Source: Tetrahymena thermophila SB210 | Lineage: Eukaryota > Ciliophora > Oligohymenophorea > Hymenostomatida > Tetrahymenidae | DNA: 32,639 bases | Direction: 5' to 3' | Assembly (NCBI RefSeq): GCF_000189635.1 | Contig: NW_002476024.1 | Location: 1 to 32,639 of the forward strand | Shown here: one piece after another, positions 1 through 9,897 of the stretch | How positions within the stretch are numbered: position 1 is the stretch's first letter | How the letters are laid out: every line of letters starts with the position of its first letter | Notes under the pieces: generated by a model | Database searches by the model: none | What the model was told of the DNA's origin: nothing | Seen by the model: only the letters and a program-made list of their open reading frames with translations | Translations under genes and position numbers: made by a program

Positions 1-230
1 AACATCAATAAATACCCCCACCCACTTGAGAAAAGAAAAGTGTTATTCTGATGCCTTGACCAAAAAATAAAAAATACCGTAATAATATTAAATCTATCGA
101 ATTACAGTTTATTTTATTATTTCAAAAGATTTTTGTCTTTAAAAACTGACAAGCTCAAACGATAAAAAATAAATATAAACCAAAAACATTAAAATTCTTT
201 CAAAAATTATAAAAAAAAAGTCAAGATAAA
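1..230. other. AT-rich flank left of the telomeric tract
   Basis: No gene is recognisable. The stretch is A/T-rich, and the A-rich run just before the ATG at 231 resembles a ciliate 5' untranslated leader. Its relation to the DNA right of the CCCCAA tract is unknown, and it may be a separate locus joined by assembly or rearrangement. Confidence 0.5.
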
Positions 231-272
231 ATGCAACACCAAGATCTCATTGTCACCATTAGACCTGCTCAC
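231..272 (+). CDS. Possible N-terminal stub of a gene interrupted by CCCCAA repeats
   Basis: An ATG in an A-rich context opens 14 codons reading MQHQDLIVTIRPAH. They use C-ending codons (CAC, ATC-like, GTC, ACC) typical of highly expressed Tetrahymena genes, unlike random AT-rich DNA here. The frame then runs into the telomeric tract as Asn-Pro dipeptides and, after an extra C at 515-519, as Gln-Pro. The stub may be a real gene start cut by the tract. It could also be chance, since 14 codons are few. No function can be proposed. Confidence 0.3.
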
Positions 273-620
273 AACCCCAACCCCAACCCCAACCCCAACC
301 CCAACCCCAACCCCAACCCCAACCCCAACCCCAACCCCAACCCCAACCCCAACCCCAACCCCAACCCCAACCCCAACCCCAACCCCAACCCCAACCCCAA
401 CCCCAACCCCAACCCCAACCCCAACCCCAACCCCAACCCCAACCCCAACCCCAACCCCAACCCCAACCCCAACCCCAACCCCAACCCCAACCCCAACCCC
501 AACCCCAACCCCAACCCCCAACCCCAACCCCAACCCCAACCCCAACCCCAACCCCAACCCCAACCCCAACCCCAACCCCAACCCCAACCCCAACCCCCCC
601 AACCCCAACCCCAACCCCAA
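273..620. repeat. Telomeric CCCCAA tract (57 C-blocks)
   Basis: Fifty-seven runs of C separated by AA, the Tetrahymena-type telomere repeat (G4T2 on the other strand). All blocks are CCCC except a five-C block at 515-519 and a seven-C block at 594-600. The C-rich strand reads 5' to 3', so the tract is oriented as a left-end telomere of the sequence to its right. It is not at the end of the window, as 272 bases precede it. It may be a true macronuclear chromosome end with foreign DNA joined to its left, or an internal germline tract. Internal C4A2 tracts are known in Tetrahymena micronuclear chromosomes. Confidence 0.97.
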
Positions 621-626
621 AAAAAA

Positions 627-1107
627 TAATAAATATAATTGATAATTTATTTGTTTATTAAGATATAGAAAAAAGTTTTATTTACTTTTTAATGTTAGAA
701 TAAATTAGTATTAAAAAAATTATTTAATTATTAGTGAGAAAGATATCCTTTTAGAGCATATTTGTGTGTGTCTATGTATGTATGTATCTTAGGTTTTAAT
801 CGTTAAGGTAAAAATTAAAAGAATTAAGCAAAAACTGATAAATTTTGATAGATTATTTACTTTTTGAATGTTTGTTTTGTTTCTTTACGATGAATGATTA
901 AGATTTTAAAGAGATCAGAAAATATTACAAGGGAAAAGATCAAATAAAATAACAAGGAAATCATTTGTTTTGCATTATTTTTATTAGGAGATTTGCTATG
1001 AGAGTTAATTAATCAATAATATTAAATCGATCAATAAAAAAGGATACAAAAAATACATTAGTAATTAACTAAATCATATTATAAACAAAAATAACAAATA
1101 GATTGAA
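627..1107. other. Subtelomeric AT-rich region and leader of the first gene
   Basis: AT-rich DNA starting with an A-run directly at the repeat junction. It holds a short TG/GTAT microsatellite near 760-787. A ciliate-code ORF (890-1111, 73 codons) ends in a TGA overlapping the next gene's ATG. It may be an upstream ORF or chance. No RNA gene is visible. Less than 500 bp between telomere repeats and the first gene fits a gene-dense ciliate somatic chromosome end. Confidence 0.5.
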
Positions 1108-4100
1108 ATGAGCGACGGAGAGGACTATAACGAAGATGACTACTATGAAGGTGAAGAAGAATATTACGATGATGGAGGAAATATTGAAGAGGAGCATAAT
1201 GATAATCTTGAATTGCCTTCCTAGTTAGTTAAAAGTAATTTTTTTAAGCGCTATAATGGAATAAATATATATTTTGGGTAATCAAAACTGTTTTATGTCT
1301 AAACATATTTTTCATGGCTACTTTCAACAAAAATTTGGGTTAATTAATCAAAATTTTAATATTAAAGAATAAAGTAGTGTTGCAACTCATAAGAATGTCG
1401 AATTCGTTTTGAAGAATGAGATTATTAGCAGAATTGAGAAATCTATTGAAGCTGTCTAAAATGAATAAGGTATTTCTAGTGGAAGAGCGCTCTTTTTGCT
1501 TAAAGCCTGCAAATACAATGTTTAGGATACTTAAAATATTCCTCATAAGATCATGGATGACATATACTTTAGTGAGACCAAAGAAGCTACAGAGAATAAG
1601 AACAAGAATGTAAAATAATTATATTTTGTTTGAATTGAATTGATAACTGATATTTGCAAATTTTCTATATACTCTATTAAATGATATTTCACTTTCCCGA
1701 TCAAAATCAATTTACTAAATAAAGAAATAAAATCAGATATTTAAAAGAAAAAGCAAGCATTAGAAATAATCTTATCTCTCATACTCATACAATTTATCTA
1801 AACGAAAGCTAATCAAATAAAAAGATTTTTGCAGCACCTTTGGAACTAAAATTTGATCTAATTTTAAAAAAACAAATTTCTTATAAAATGCAAATAATAA
1901 GAATAAAGTGAATGATAAATAAATAAATATTTTATCATTTTTAACATTTTATTTCTATAACAAAAATTTTTATTAAGTTTTAAAAAAAAATAAATAAATA
2001 AATGAATTATTTTTATAATATTAGACCTGTTTGTAATGCCAAAAAGAATTGGACAAAACTGCATTTAATCTTGAATGCAGCCATCGTTATTGCATGTAAT
2101 GTGCAGAAAATTACATAACAGAGTAATTTAAGCATTAAGAGGATGAAAATAGAGTGTGTTGTAAATGTCCCTTCGCTTCTTGTAAAGAAAGATTCGGCTT
2201 TTAAGATTTCAAGAAGTTATTAGATGAGTAGGCATTCAAAGATTATTGCAAGTTCTTGGAAGATGATGCTTTAAAAATTGCAGATTATGTAAAAAATAAT
2301 GATTAAAACTTTAACTCTCAATAAATTAATTACTTTATAAATTAATATAGATTATTAGATGCCCTTCAAGTGATTGCATGTACGTTATCGTTTAGATAGA
2401 TTAACTTTCTCTCAAATAATCTGCTAAGAGCATGCGTTGTTAATGCAGAACTTTGTTTTGTAGTTCAGTAAGAATACATTTATTAATGATTGATTGAGAT
2501 ATTCTTAGAATAAATAATATTATTTCATTTATTTTTAACGCTCGTAATGATCTAATTTAGAAATCAATGATTCGAAAGAATCAAACATGTTTTTTAAATG
2601 CGTTGGCTTAATTTTTGCAAAATTATGAGTAGACGCTTTCTAAGATATTAGAAAGATACTCAAATTAATTAATTTTTATTTTTCTGATGGATATTTAATC
2701 AATCAGACTGAATTAAATTTAAAAATCTTTTGTCTATTTTTAGCTTAAGAAAATATTAGAATAATAAATTATTTATTTTTGCTTTTATTAAATACCTTAT
2801 TTAAAAAATAAATGATAAATAGTGTGGTAGCAATGCTCACGAACCTTTAAAGTGCAGTACTGTGAAGATATTTAACTAATTAGAATAAGAATAAAATTAA
2901 ATTAGGACATTGAAAGAAAAGGAAAATTTGTATGTAAATAAAAAAAAAACATTTGAATATTCAAGTTTTTCACATTCTTCTGACTTTTGTCCAAATGGAT
3001 GTCCTAAATTCCTAGTTGAAAAAAAAGATAATCCTAAAGTTAAGCAGTGCCCATTCTGCGAAGGTAATTTTTGCATAGATTGTAAATAATTGTATCCTTG
3101 CAAGTGTGTTGAGAAAGAAGAATCTAAAGAATCTATGATGGAGGCAGAAAATGATAATCAAAAAAGCAATGAAAAGTAAGTTGAATTACCTACTGTTGTT
3201 GACTATATCTTACCTTTAATGAATACTTTTACTGCATGCAAAGATAATTTACTTTATGTCAAAGTTGCTAAGAGAAAAATTTCTGCTTATCTCCAAAATA
3301 CTTTGAAATTTGTATCTGAAAAAGGAAAATATGAATCAGAATTGAACTTTGTTCATTCTTCTTTAGATGTCCTAGAAGGTATTTATTTTAAAGAAAGTAA
3401 GTTTAAAAACATCTTATTAATTATTTATCTTAAAAATAGATCTTTTGCTCTTCATAGGTCACGCCAATTTATTCATCAAAATAGGCGCATCAAGCAAGGG
3501 TGATTTGCTTAAATTTTAACTCGATGAATTATAAAATCAATATGAATAGCTTAAAGAAGCTCTCACAAAAGATTATAACTAGTTTTACAAAGATCTAAAA
3601 CCTGATGATATCTTTGGAGCTAGATTCTAAAATCTCAAAGAACAAGTATTAGCAATTTGTACCAAGGTTAATAGAAATCAATCAAGCTGCGCATCAGATT
3701 TCATTGGAGGTATGCTTCTTCTTTTTCTTTTTCTTATTAAATCAAATTAGATCTATCTACTTATTTCAGCTTGTATAATTTAAAGATAAAATACAAGTTT
3801 TAAAATCGTGTTAATAAAATGGAAAAATAATTTATTAATTTAATTTTTTTAAAATATAAAAGTCAATTTAAATGATGGAAATTTCGAAGCATACTTCAAA
3901 ATCTATTAAAAAGAATCCCCTTAAGCTTTAGCTACTATAAAGAAGGAATAAGAAAGAATAGATAGCGAAAACAAAGCTAGAAATAGTAAGTTCGGAATGA
4001 TGGGATTCGGAGACTTCGGAGGTGATATGATGAGAGGAGGAAGAATGCATTAATATGGTGGTGGTCATGATTATCATCCTAGAGGAGGTGGTTATTAAAA

Positions 4101-5539
4101 CAGAGGCATGCCAAGATAGAAATAATAATAAGACTCAGATGATGATGAAGATCACTATCCAAGAGGTGGCCGTTAACATATGTAGAGTAATATGGATGAT
4201 AGCGATGATGATGCTGACAAAATCTATAGTTAAATTATGGAAACTCCCTAATAAAAATTATTGAAATTATTGAGTTTAGTTTAACTAAAATTCCCAAGAT
4301 ACTTTGAAGAAGTTAGAAAATAAAAGACCTATATTGATGCTTTCAATAAATTAGAAGAGTTAAAGAAAAAGGATGAACCTATTTATAAATCAGATAATAT
4401 CCTAGTAATTCTTCCTAAAGGCATCAGAATTATCAATCATGCATATGTAATGAATTTAGAGCAAGAAAACATTTAAAATAACAAAGTTCTTCAAGAAATT
4501 ATCAACTAATATAAAGACATCTTCAAAGCCTTTGATGATAAAATGTCTAAAATAAAAGAAGTGACCCCTTGGAATGCTTAATTCTTTGATTACTTTGAGT
4601 TTTTGATTATGAATGAGTACAAAAAATTGAAACCTAACGAAGAAGCTTAAGTAGAAGAAACTTGTATTGCCTGTAAGAAACCATTATATCCTCTTGATGA
4701 TGAGCAATTTGCTACTAAAATCTTATCAAGCTCTAAAAATATATCTGACACAGATGTAATTATAATTTAAGACTGTTAGCATCCAATCCACGTTGGTTGT
4801 TATAAACCTCTTGTTACACCATAAGTCTATTATAAATGTCCTTGCTCATTAGAATATTGTAAATTTATTAATAAATAAATAAATAAATATCTTTGGAATT
4901 TTATATTTATTTACTCAATAAAATAATTTATTTATTTACTTACTTACTTACTGTGAATGATATATATTAAATTAAAAAAGTCCTATAAATTTTTTCATCA
5001 AATAAAGCTAAAATTAGGCAAAAAAATAAAAAATAAAATTTATCCATTTTTAAAGATAAAAGTTATAGAAGATTTGAGGTATTTTTTTTACAAAATTTTA
5101 AATAAAATAATAATAGTTAGACCTATAGGTAAAAGTATTTAAGCATTTGTTAAGGATCAAGAAGATTACTAATATGTAGAAATAATATACAGAATTCCAA
5201 ATTAAACTATTAATAATGTCTAAATTAAAGCCTAGAATATTATAGCTTATCTTTATCCTTATGATGAAACCTAATCTCAATTAATATACAATTGTTATAA
5301 TTGTTATGTAGAAGCTTTTAACAGGGGAATAACTTTTGATTTTTCTGAAGATGGTAAGGTTTAGTTCAGAATTTATCACCAAACCGTTGCTCCTCCTAGT
5401 AAAATAACTAAATTAACTATTCTTTTAATATATTAATTTTTTTATTTCAGGATTTAAATAGCTTATTTAAGACGATAGAGAGTCAATGTATGAGCTTAAA
5501 AAGCAACTTGAAAACTTTAATATAAAACCAAACTTCTGA
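1108..5539 (+). CDS. RING-IBR-RING type zinc protein with extra C-terminal RING-H2-like finger
   Basis: Nine exons: 1108-1234, 1368-1609, 2025-2288, 2351-2467, 2823-3396, 3458-3709, 3863-4858, 5129-5398, 5451-5539. All phases agree, giving 976 residues and a TGA stop. The N-terminus is strongly acidic (Asp/Glu/Tyr), as in Ariadne-like proteins. RING1 spans about 125-176 (CLQC, CSHRYCMQC, then CP with a later Cys). An IBR domain spans about 215-261 (CPSSDC, CQC, FCSSC, HEPLKC, the last joined exactly across an intron). A third zinc module lies at 306-345 (CPNGC, QCPFC, FCIDC, PCKC). An RGG/Gln/Asp-rich low-complexity segment covers about 565-645. A finger at 793-858 has C-x2-C, C-x-H-x2-H-x2-C and KCPC, resembling UBR-type RING-H2. 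RBR proteins transfer ubiquitin through a RING2 cysteine. Here the third module lacks the usual GC-x-HM motif, so activity is uncertain. The family call rests on visible zinc-ligand spacing. Confidence 0.85.
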
Positions 5540-6738
5540 AAAATTAATAACTTGCATTATTCACTTACAATTTAATTAAATTTTGTTAGCTTGTTTCCAA
5601 AATACGTATGTACACACATTTATGTTTGATTTTTCATTAACTAACTAATATGATGACTCTTTTTAATTATCTATCTATCTATATTGTTATTTATCTTAAT
5701 TTATCATCTTTACAATTTTATATAAGAGTTAATTTTTTAATTAATTAATTAATTTTTTTCTCTAATTTCAAATATCCTATTGTATGTTAAATATTTTTTG
5801 TATCAGTTTTTTATCCTAGTAGAATATGCTTTTTTCATTAATAAACCTTAACAAATTTAATTTTAATGAACATATCTTTTTAAATTTTAAACTTTTGAGA
5901 CACTACTCATTTTTTATAAAAAAGAAAGAAAGAAAATATATATTGATTTTAAAAACTATTCTTCACTTGTAAAATAAATAACATTTTTGTGAGTTTGTTT
6001 TGACTCTATTTAAAATATTTATTTAAATAGAATATTTATGATAAATTCTTTCTCTTAATGCTGTTTGATCAAAAAAAGTAGTTAAATATTTATTTCTACT
6101 TTATGTGTTTCTGACAGCTAATATGATAAATAAATTTTTTTAGATTACTAAAGAAGAAATATTCCTTAGAATAAATTGATTAAGACTGTTTTCTAGCCAT
6201 AGTAATAAAAGTTTCTGATATATTAAATTGTAAATAATAGTGTCTTTTAAAGATTTTTTGGATCAAAATGATGAAATTTTTTTGTAAAATTGGATTTATT
6301 TATATTGAATAAGAAAATTATTTAAAAGATAAACGAATGAGTATTAGTGAAAATTAAAAATGAATATAGGAATAAAATATAAAATACATACATAATAATC
6401 AAATAATTGTTTATTTATTTTTTTGTTGACTTTTTTATTGATTAATAATGTTTATATTTTTTTTGTTAAATATAATTATAAGTAATTATTTATATAAAGA
6501 GATAGATGTCAATTAAAGTAGAAATTTCTGAGTTATCGGAAATCTTAATGAATAAGCTTGTTGTTATTATTGCAATTTTTTTAGGATTGCTTAGGAATGC
6601 TTGCCGCATTTGTTTTAGTATGAAATTTTCATCCTGTCTCTCATTTGGTCAGCAAACTCTCTTAAGAGAGAGGCACTTGCTTTTTGTAATTTACTTCTTC
6701 AAATGAGAGTCAGTCGATGAAAAATTGAGCTTTTAACT
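5540..6738. other. Intergenic region between convergent genes
   Basis: AT-rich with runs of T and TTAA/ATTT repeats. The right end (about 6640-6738) holds the likely 3' untranslated region of the minus-strand small gene, including a TCTCTTAAGAGA palindrome near 6659-6670. A plus-strand ORF at 6506-6706 is antisense to that region and has no glutamine TAA/TAG codons or family features, so it is not called. Confidence 0.6.
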
Positions 6739-6933
6739 TCAAGAATTTTTGTTCAAGAAGTTCTTGTTAACGTTCTTGCAGATATCAGCATAATCACCCA
6801 AATCTTCAGCAAGGTATTCGTGTTGAGCTTTATTTTTACCCATAGAGTGGTTATTCTATCTGTCGTTTCTTTCTTGTTTTTCTTCAGGGACCTTTTGGTG
6901 TTTTTTGTCTTGAACTTTGTTATTGTGTGACAT
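6739..6933 (-). CDS. Small charged hydrophilic protein, 64 residues
   Basis: On the minus strand an ATG at 6933 opens 64 codons ending in TGA at 6741-6739. The protein starts MSHNNKVQDKKHQKVPEEKQ and ends in a segment with HEYLAEDLGDYADICKNV. It is rich in Lys, Asn, Gln and Glu, with one Cys, and has no signal peptide or membrane span. Codon choice (AAG, AAC, GTT, GAA, CTT) is that of well-expressed Tetrahymena genes and contrasts with the surrounding DNA. One Gln is encoded by TAG. No family is recognised. The reading frame stays open past the TGA, but the downstream codons lose the bias, so the TGA is taken as the true stop. Confidence 0.6.
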
Positions 6934-7563
6934 TTTATAGAGGAGATTGTAGTAGTTAAAACTGTTTTAGATTGTTTCTTATTTACTAAATTAGTTAGTT
7001 CGGATTGATTTGCAAAACTTGTGTTAGGCTTGAGGGCTTTTAGTTTTACGTAAGTTTTTTGGCTTGTTTTTTGTTGCTTTTTTTGTGTGTTAATTAATAC
7101 TTTTTTATTAATTTATAATTATTATTAATTGATTTCTGATTTCGCTGAGCTGGCTTTTAATTTGTAGCTGTCTATAGCATTCTGCCAATAATTATTTATT
7201 TACTATATCAAACACTTAATAAATTCTGCTTAGCTACAAAGAAAATTTGAATCAGATGAATCTTATCTTTAAAAACAATAACTAAAATTAATTAATTTAT
7301 TAGACTTATTAGCTAGCTGTTCTATCAATATAGAGTAATTATAATCGAACATAAATAAATAAATAAATTTTTCATTATAATAATTTTTTTTAAATTGTCA
7401 TCAGAAATTTAATTAACTTCTTCTTTCTTTCTTTTGTTTGTTTGTTTTCATTTATGCTATTTCAATGTAAAACTTAAATCAAATACAGAATCTTCTAGTA
7501 GATTCTATTAAGATATTTCAAAATATCTGTCTTAAGGGATCTCAATTAATCTATTACAATAAA
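6934..7563. promoter_or_regulatory. Intergenic region, probable promoter of the small minus-strand gene
   Basis: No coding signal. T-rich runs at 7060-7100 precede the minus-strand start and would read as A-rich leader on that strand. A direct TTTG/TTTC microsatellite-like stretch lies at 7420-7450. No specific promoter element can be named. Confidence 0.35.
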
Positions 7564-8004
7564 ATGTCTACTAACTAATAAGATAAATATTTATTTTTTG
7601 CAATAGATTATCGCGTTTCGCTTAGCATAGAAATGCCATATTTGCTTGAAAATAATCAAAATTTTGTTGGGGAAATTCGTCTATAATAAATATACTTCCC
7701 ACCACATGAAAATTAATTAATTCAGTATCAAAAAAAACAATCTCTTTATTCTACTAAAAAAAATGAAAGAAAAAACTTATTTAGAATTTTGCATTAATAG
7801 AAAAAATAAAATCGTGCATCCAAATTTTATCGTAGATTTTTTTATTATTTTACCATTTTTCATGATTTATGTCTAAAAATTTTGGTCTAAAACAACCTGA
7901 ATAAACTCTATCCTTAGAATTGTTTGTGTATTTTTTTCCAAAAAGAGGTTTTTCATATTTTAGTAACCTATTTTATTATCTATCTTAAATTTTTTCCATA
8001 TTGA
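7564..8004 (+). CDS. Possible hypothetical protein, 146 codons
   Basis: ATG at 7564 in an AAAATG context starts a ciliate-code ORF ending in TGA at 8002-8004. The first 40 or so residues look protein-like (start MSTNQQDKYLFFAIDYRVSL). Later residues are rich in Phe, Tyr and Lys and may be noncoding AT-rich sequence read through. With only one stop codon, ORFs of this size are common by chance. It could be the first exon of an unrecognised gene. No family is recognised. Confidence 0.22.
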
Positions 8005-8785
8005 TAACAAAGCAAAGATATATTTTTTAAGATAGAATTCACTGGCAATATCTTTTTTCCCTAAGAATTTATAATAATTCTGTAGATTTTATTTTTAAAA
8101 CGAAAAAAATATTAGCAAATAGAATAAAATTTCATTAATTTTTTACATAAACCTTTCTATCTATCCTATGAAAAAATTATGTAAGCAAATAATAATAATA
8201 ATAATATAAAACTAATCAAGAGAAAATTTATAATAAACATTTAAATATAAATAATTTTTATAATGCATCCACTTTTTCTTCACTTAGGCATTTCTAGTTT
8301 TAAAAACTTAAAAACATTTTAAAGCAAAAGCAAACAAATAAGAACAAAAATAATTTTAAGTATAGTTAGTTTAGTTTAGTTGTTCATGATTAATTCATTA
8401 ATTGATTGATTGATTTGTTCATTCAATAATAATTTATTGATTGATTGATCGATTTCCTATTCTAACTACTATTGAAATTTATGTTGTAAGTAAATCCACT
8501 TTCTAATTTAATATAGATACATAGACAATTTTAGGTATAAAAACCAACTAAAAAATAATATAAAACACTCTCTAGTTAAAAATTCATTTTTCTAAAATAT
8601 TTTCTCTCTTTTTCTCTTCTTCTCTCAAAAAAAGATTTCATTTCAGATTATTTAGATTAATTGTATAGATTTAAAAGTCAATTTAGCTAAAGAAAAACAA
8701 AAATATCTCTTTTTTCAAATATAAAGCTTATAATTGATGTCTTATTTAATTATACATTTTTCTTAAGTTTAATTCTATTTAGAAA
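8005..8785. other. AT-rich intergenic region
   Basis: No gene seen. It contains simple ATTGATTG and AATAATAAT stretches (about 8195-8210 and 8398-8452) and a pyrimidine-rich CTCTTTTTCTCTTC run near 8602-8626, a possible leader or promoter feature for the ORF at 8786. Confidence 0.45.
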
Positions 8786-9109
8786 ATGCTAAAGCAACAA
8801 TTAGGATTTGATTGGACATTTTATGTTTTAATATTAGCTTGCAGTTTGTTAATTTGTCTTGTAAATCAAACTTTGGATGTATAAAGTTCATTTTTATCAA
8901 ATTTAGAAAATAAAAAGATGATAATATATCTATTAATAATAAATATGATCGATCATAGAGATATTTTAAAAAACAAATTTATAGCAATTCTAATGCGATT
9001 AAATTCTCAAATCAATGTTTTAATTATTTAATTAATTCGATTTCTAGTCGAAATATAAATGCTCTTAAAAAAATTAACAAAAAAATGTTTCTTTTTTTCT
9101 CTATTTTGA
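8786..9109 (+). CDS. Weak ORF with a hydrophobic N-terminus, 107 codons
   Basis: ATG at 8786, TGA at 9107-9109 in the ciliate code. The start reads MLKQQLGFDWTF followed by a hydrophobic stretch (YVLILACSLLICL) that could be a signal peptide or single membrane span. A possible donor (GTAAATC) follows that segment near 8860, so this could be a first exon, but no matching downstream exon was found. The rest of the ORF looks like noncoding AT-rich DNA. Confidence 0.2.
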
Positions 9110-9897
9110 ATAGAAATTTCCTTCATTTAATATAAATCATTATATTACGTTTAAGTCTTTATGGAAAATAGACAAAATCTGCGAGTTTATAAAAATAGTA
9201 CCAGCCAAAAGAAATATATATATTTATTTATTTACAAAATATATTAGCTGAATGTAATTAAATAAAAAAATAAATAATATATTTTCATTTTAAGAATAAT
9301 TTACTTTCTAAATCTATTTTACATTAAAAATTACATTTTTTAAAAAAATTATAAAAATAAATAGATTCAATCTTTTGTTTTCTTCATATTCATTTTTTGG
9401 TTAAATGTAAGCCTTTTATATATATTTAATATATATTATGAATATATTACATATATTAGAAATATATTAAATATATAAATAATATATTCATAATAAATTT
9501 AATATAATACAATATATTAAAATATATATTAAATATATTTTTATAATATATATTTTTCTAATATTTTTTGTATGTTTCAAAAATTTCAATTTAGGTTTAA
9601 TTTTTTTTAAAAAAAGTGATTTTTTTCTGGTATTAATTTATTAATGAGGATTGATAGCATAAAATTTAATTAAATGTATTATTTTAAATTATTTTCTATT
9701 TTATTACTTGTTATTATGAACATATTTCATATACCTATTTTCACTAATTTGATTTTCACAATTAAAGATTAAGAAAATCCAAATTTGTGAATACATTCTA
9801 CTTTTAATTAAATTTGAAAGTTAAAAACTTTAATTAGTAGATATTGCATTAATAAATTCATATTTTTCAAAATTAAGTAAACTTAATTTCAGTAAAA
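9110..9897. other. AT-rich intergenic DNA before the LRR gene
   Basis: Very AT-rich, dominated by ATAT tracts at about 9415-9560. No coding signal. Confidence 0.5.
9436..9493. repeat. 14-bp perfect inverted repeat
   Basis: TTATGAATATATTA at 9436-9449 is repeated in inverse orientation at 9480-9493 with a 30-bp spacer, inside a TATATT-rich tract. In such biased sequence it may be chance. Confidence 0.6.

Noticed and set aside
207..642. Long Gly-Leu, Gly-Val, Asn-Pro and Thr-Pro ORFs on both strands
   Set aside because: They are translations of the CCCCAA tract in different frames. Only the short non-repeat start at 231 deserves mention.
890..1111. 73-codon ciliate-code ORF before the RBR gene
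   Set aside because: Its TGA overlaps the next ATG and its later codons look noncoding. It is more likely leader sequence or an upstream ORF.
1340..1613. ORFs in other frames around 1340-1613
   Set aside because: They are shadows of exon 2 of the RBR gene, whose phase is fixed by both neighbouring exons.
6506..6706. 66-residue plus-strand ORF
   Set aside because: It lies antisense to the 3' region of the small minus-strand gene, has no glutamine TAA/TAG codons and shows no family features.
6560..6741. Selenocysteine readthrough of the small gene's TGA
   Set aside because: The frame stays open beyond the TGA, but codon bias is lost at once and I could not see a convincing SECIS hairpin.
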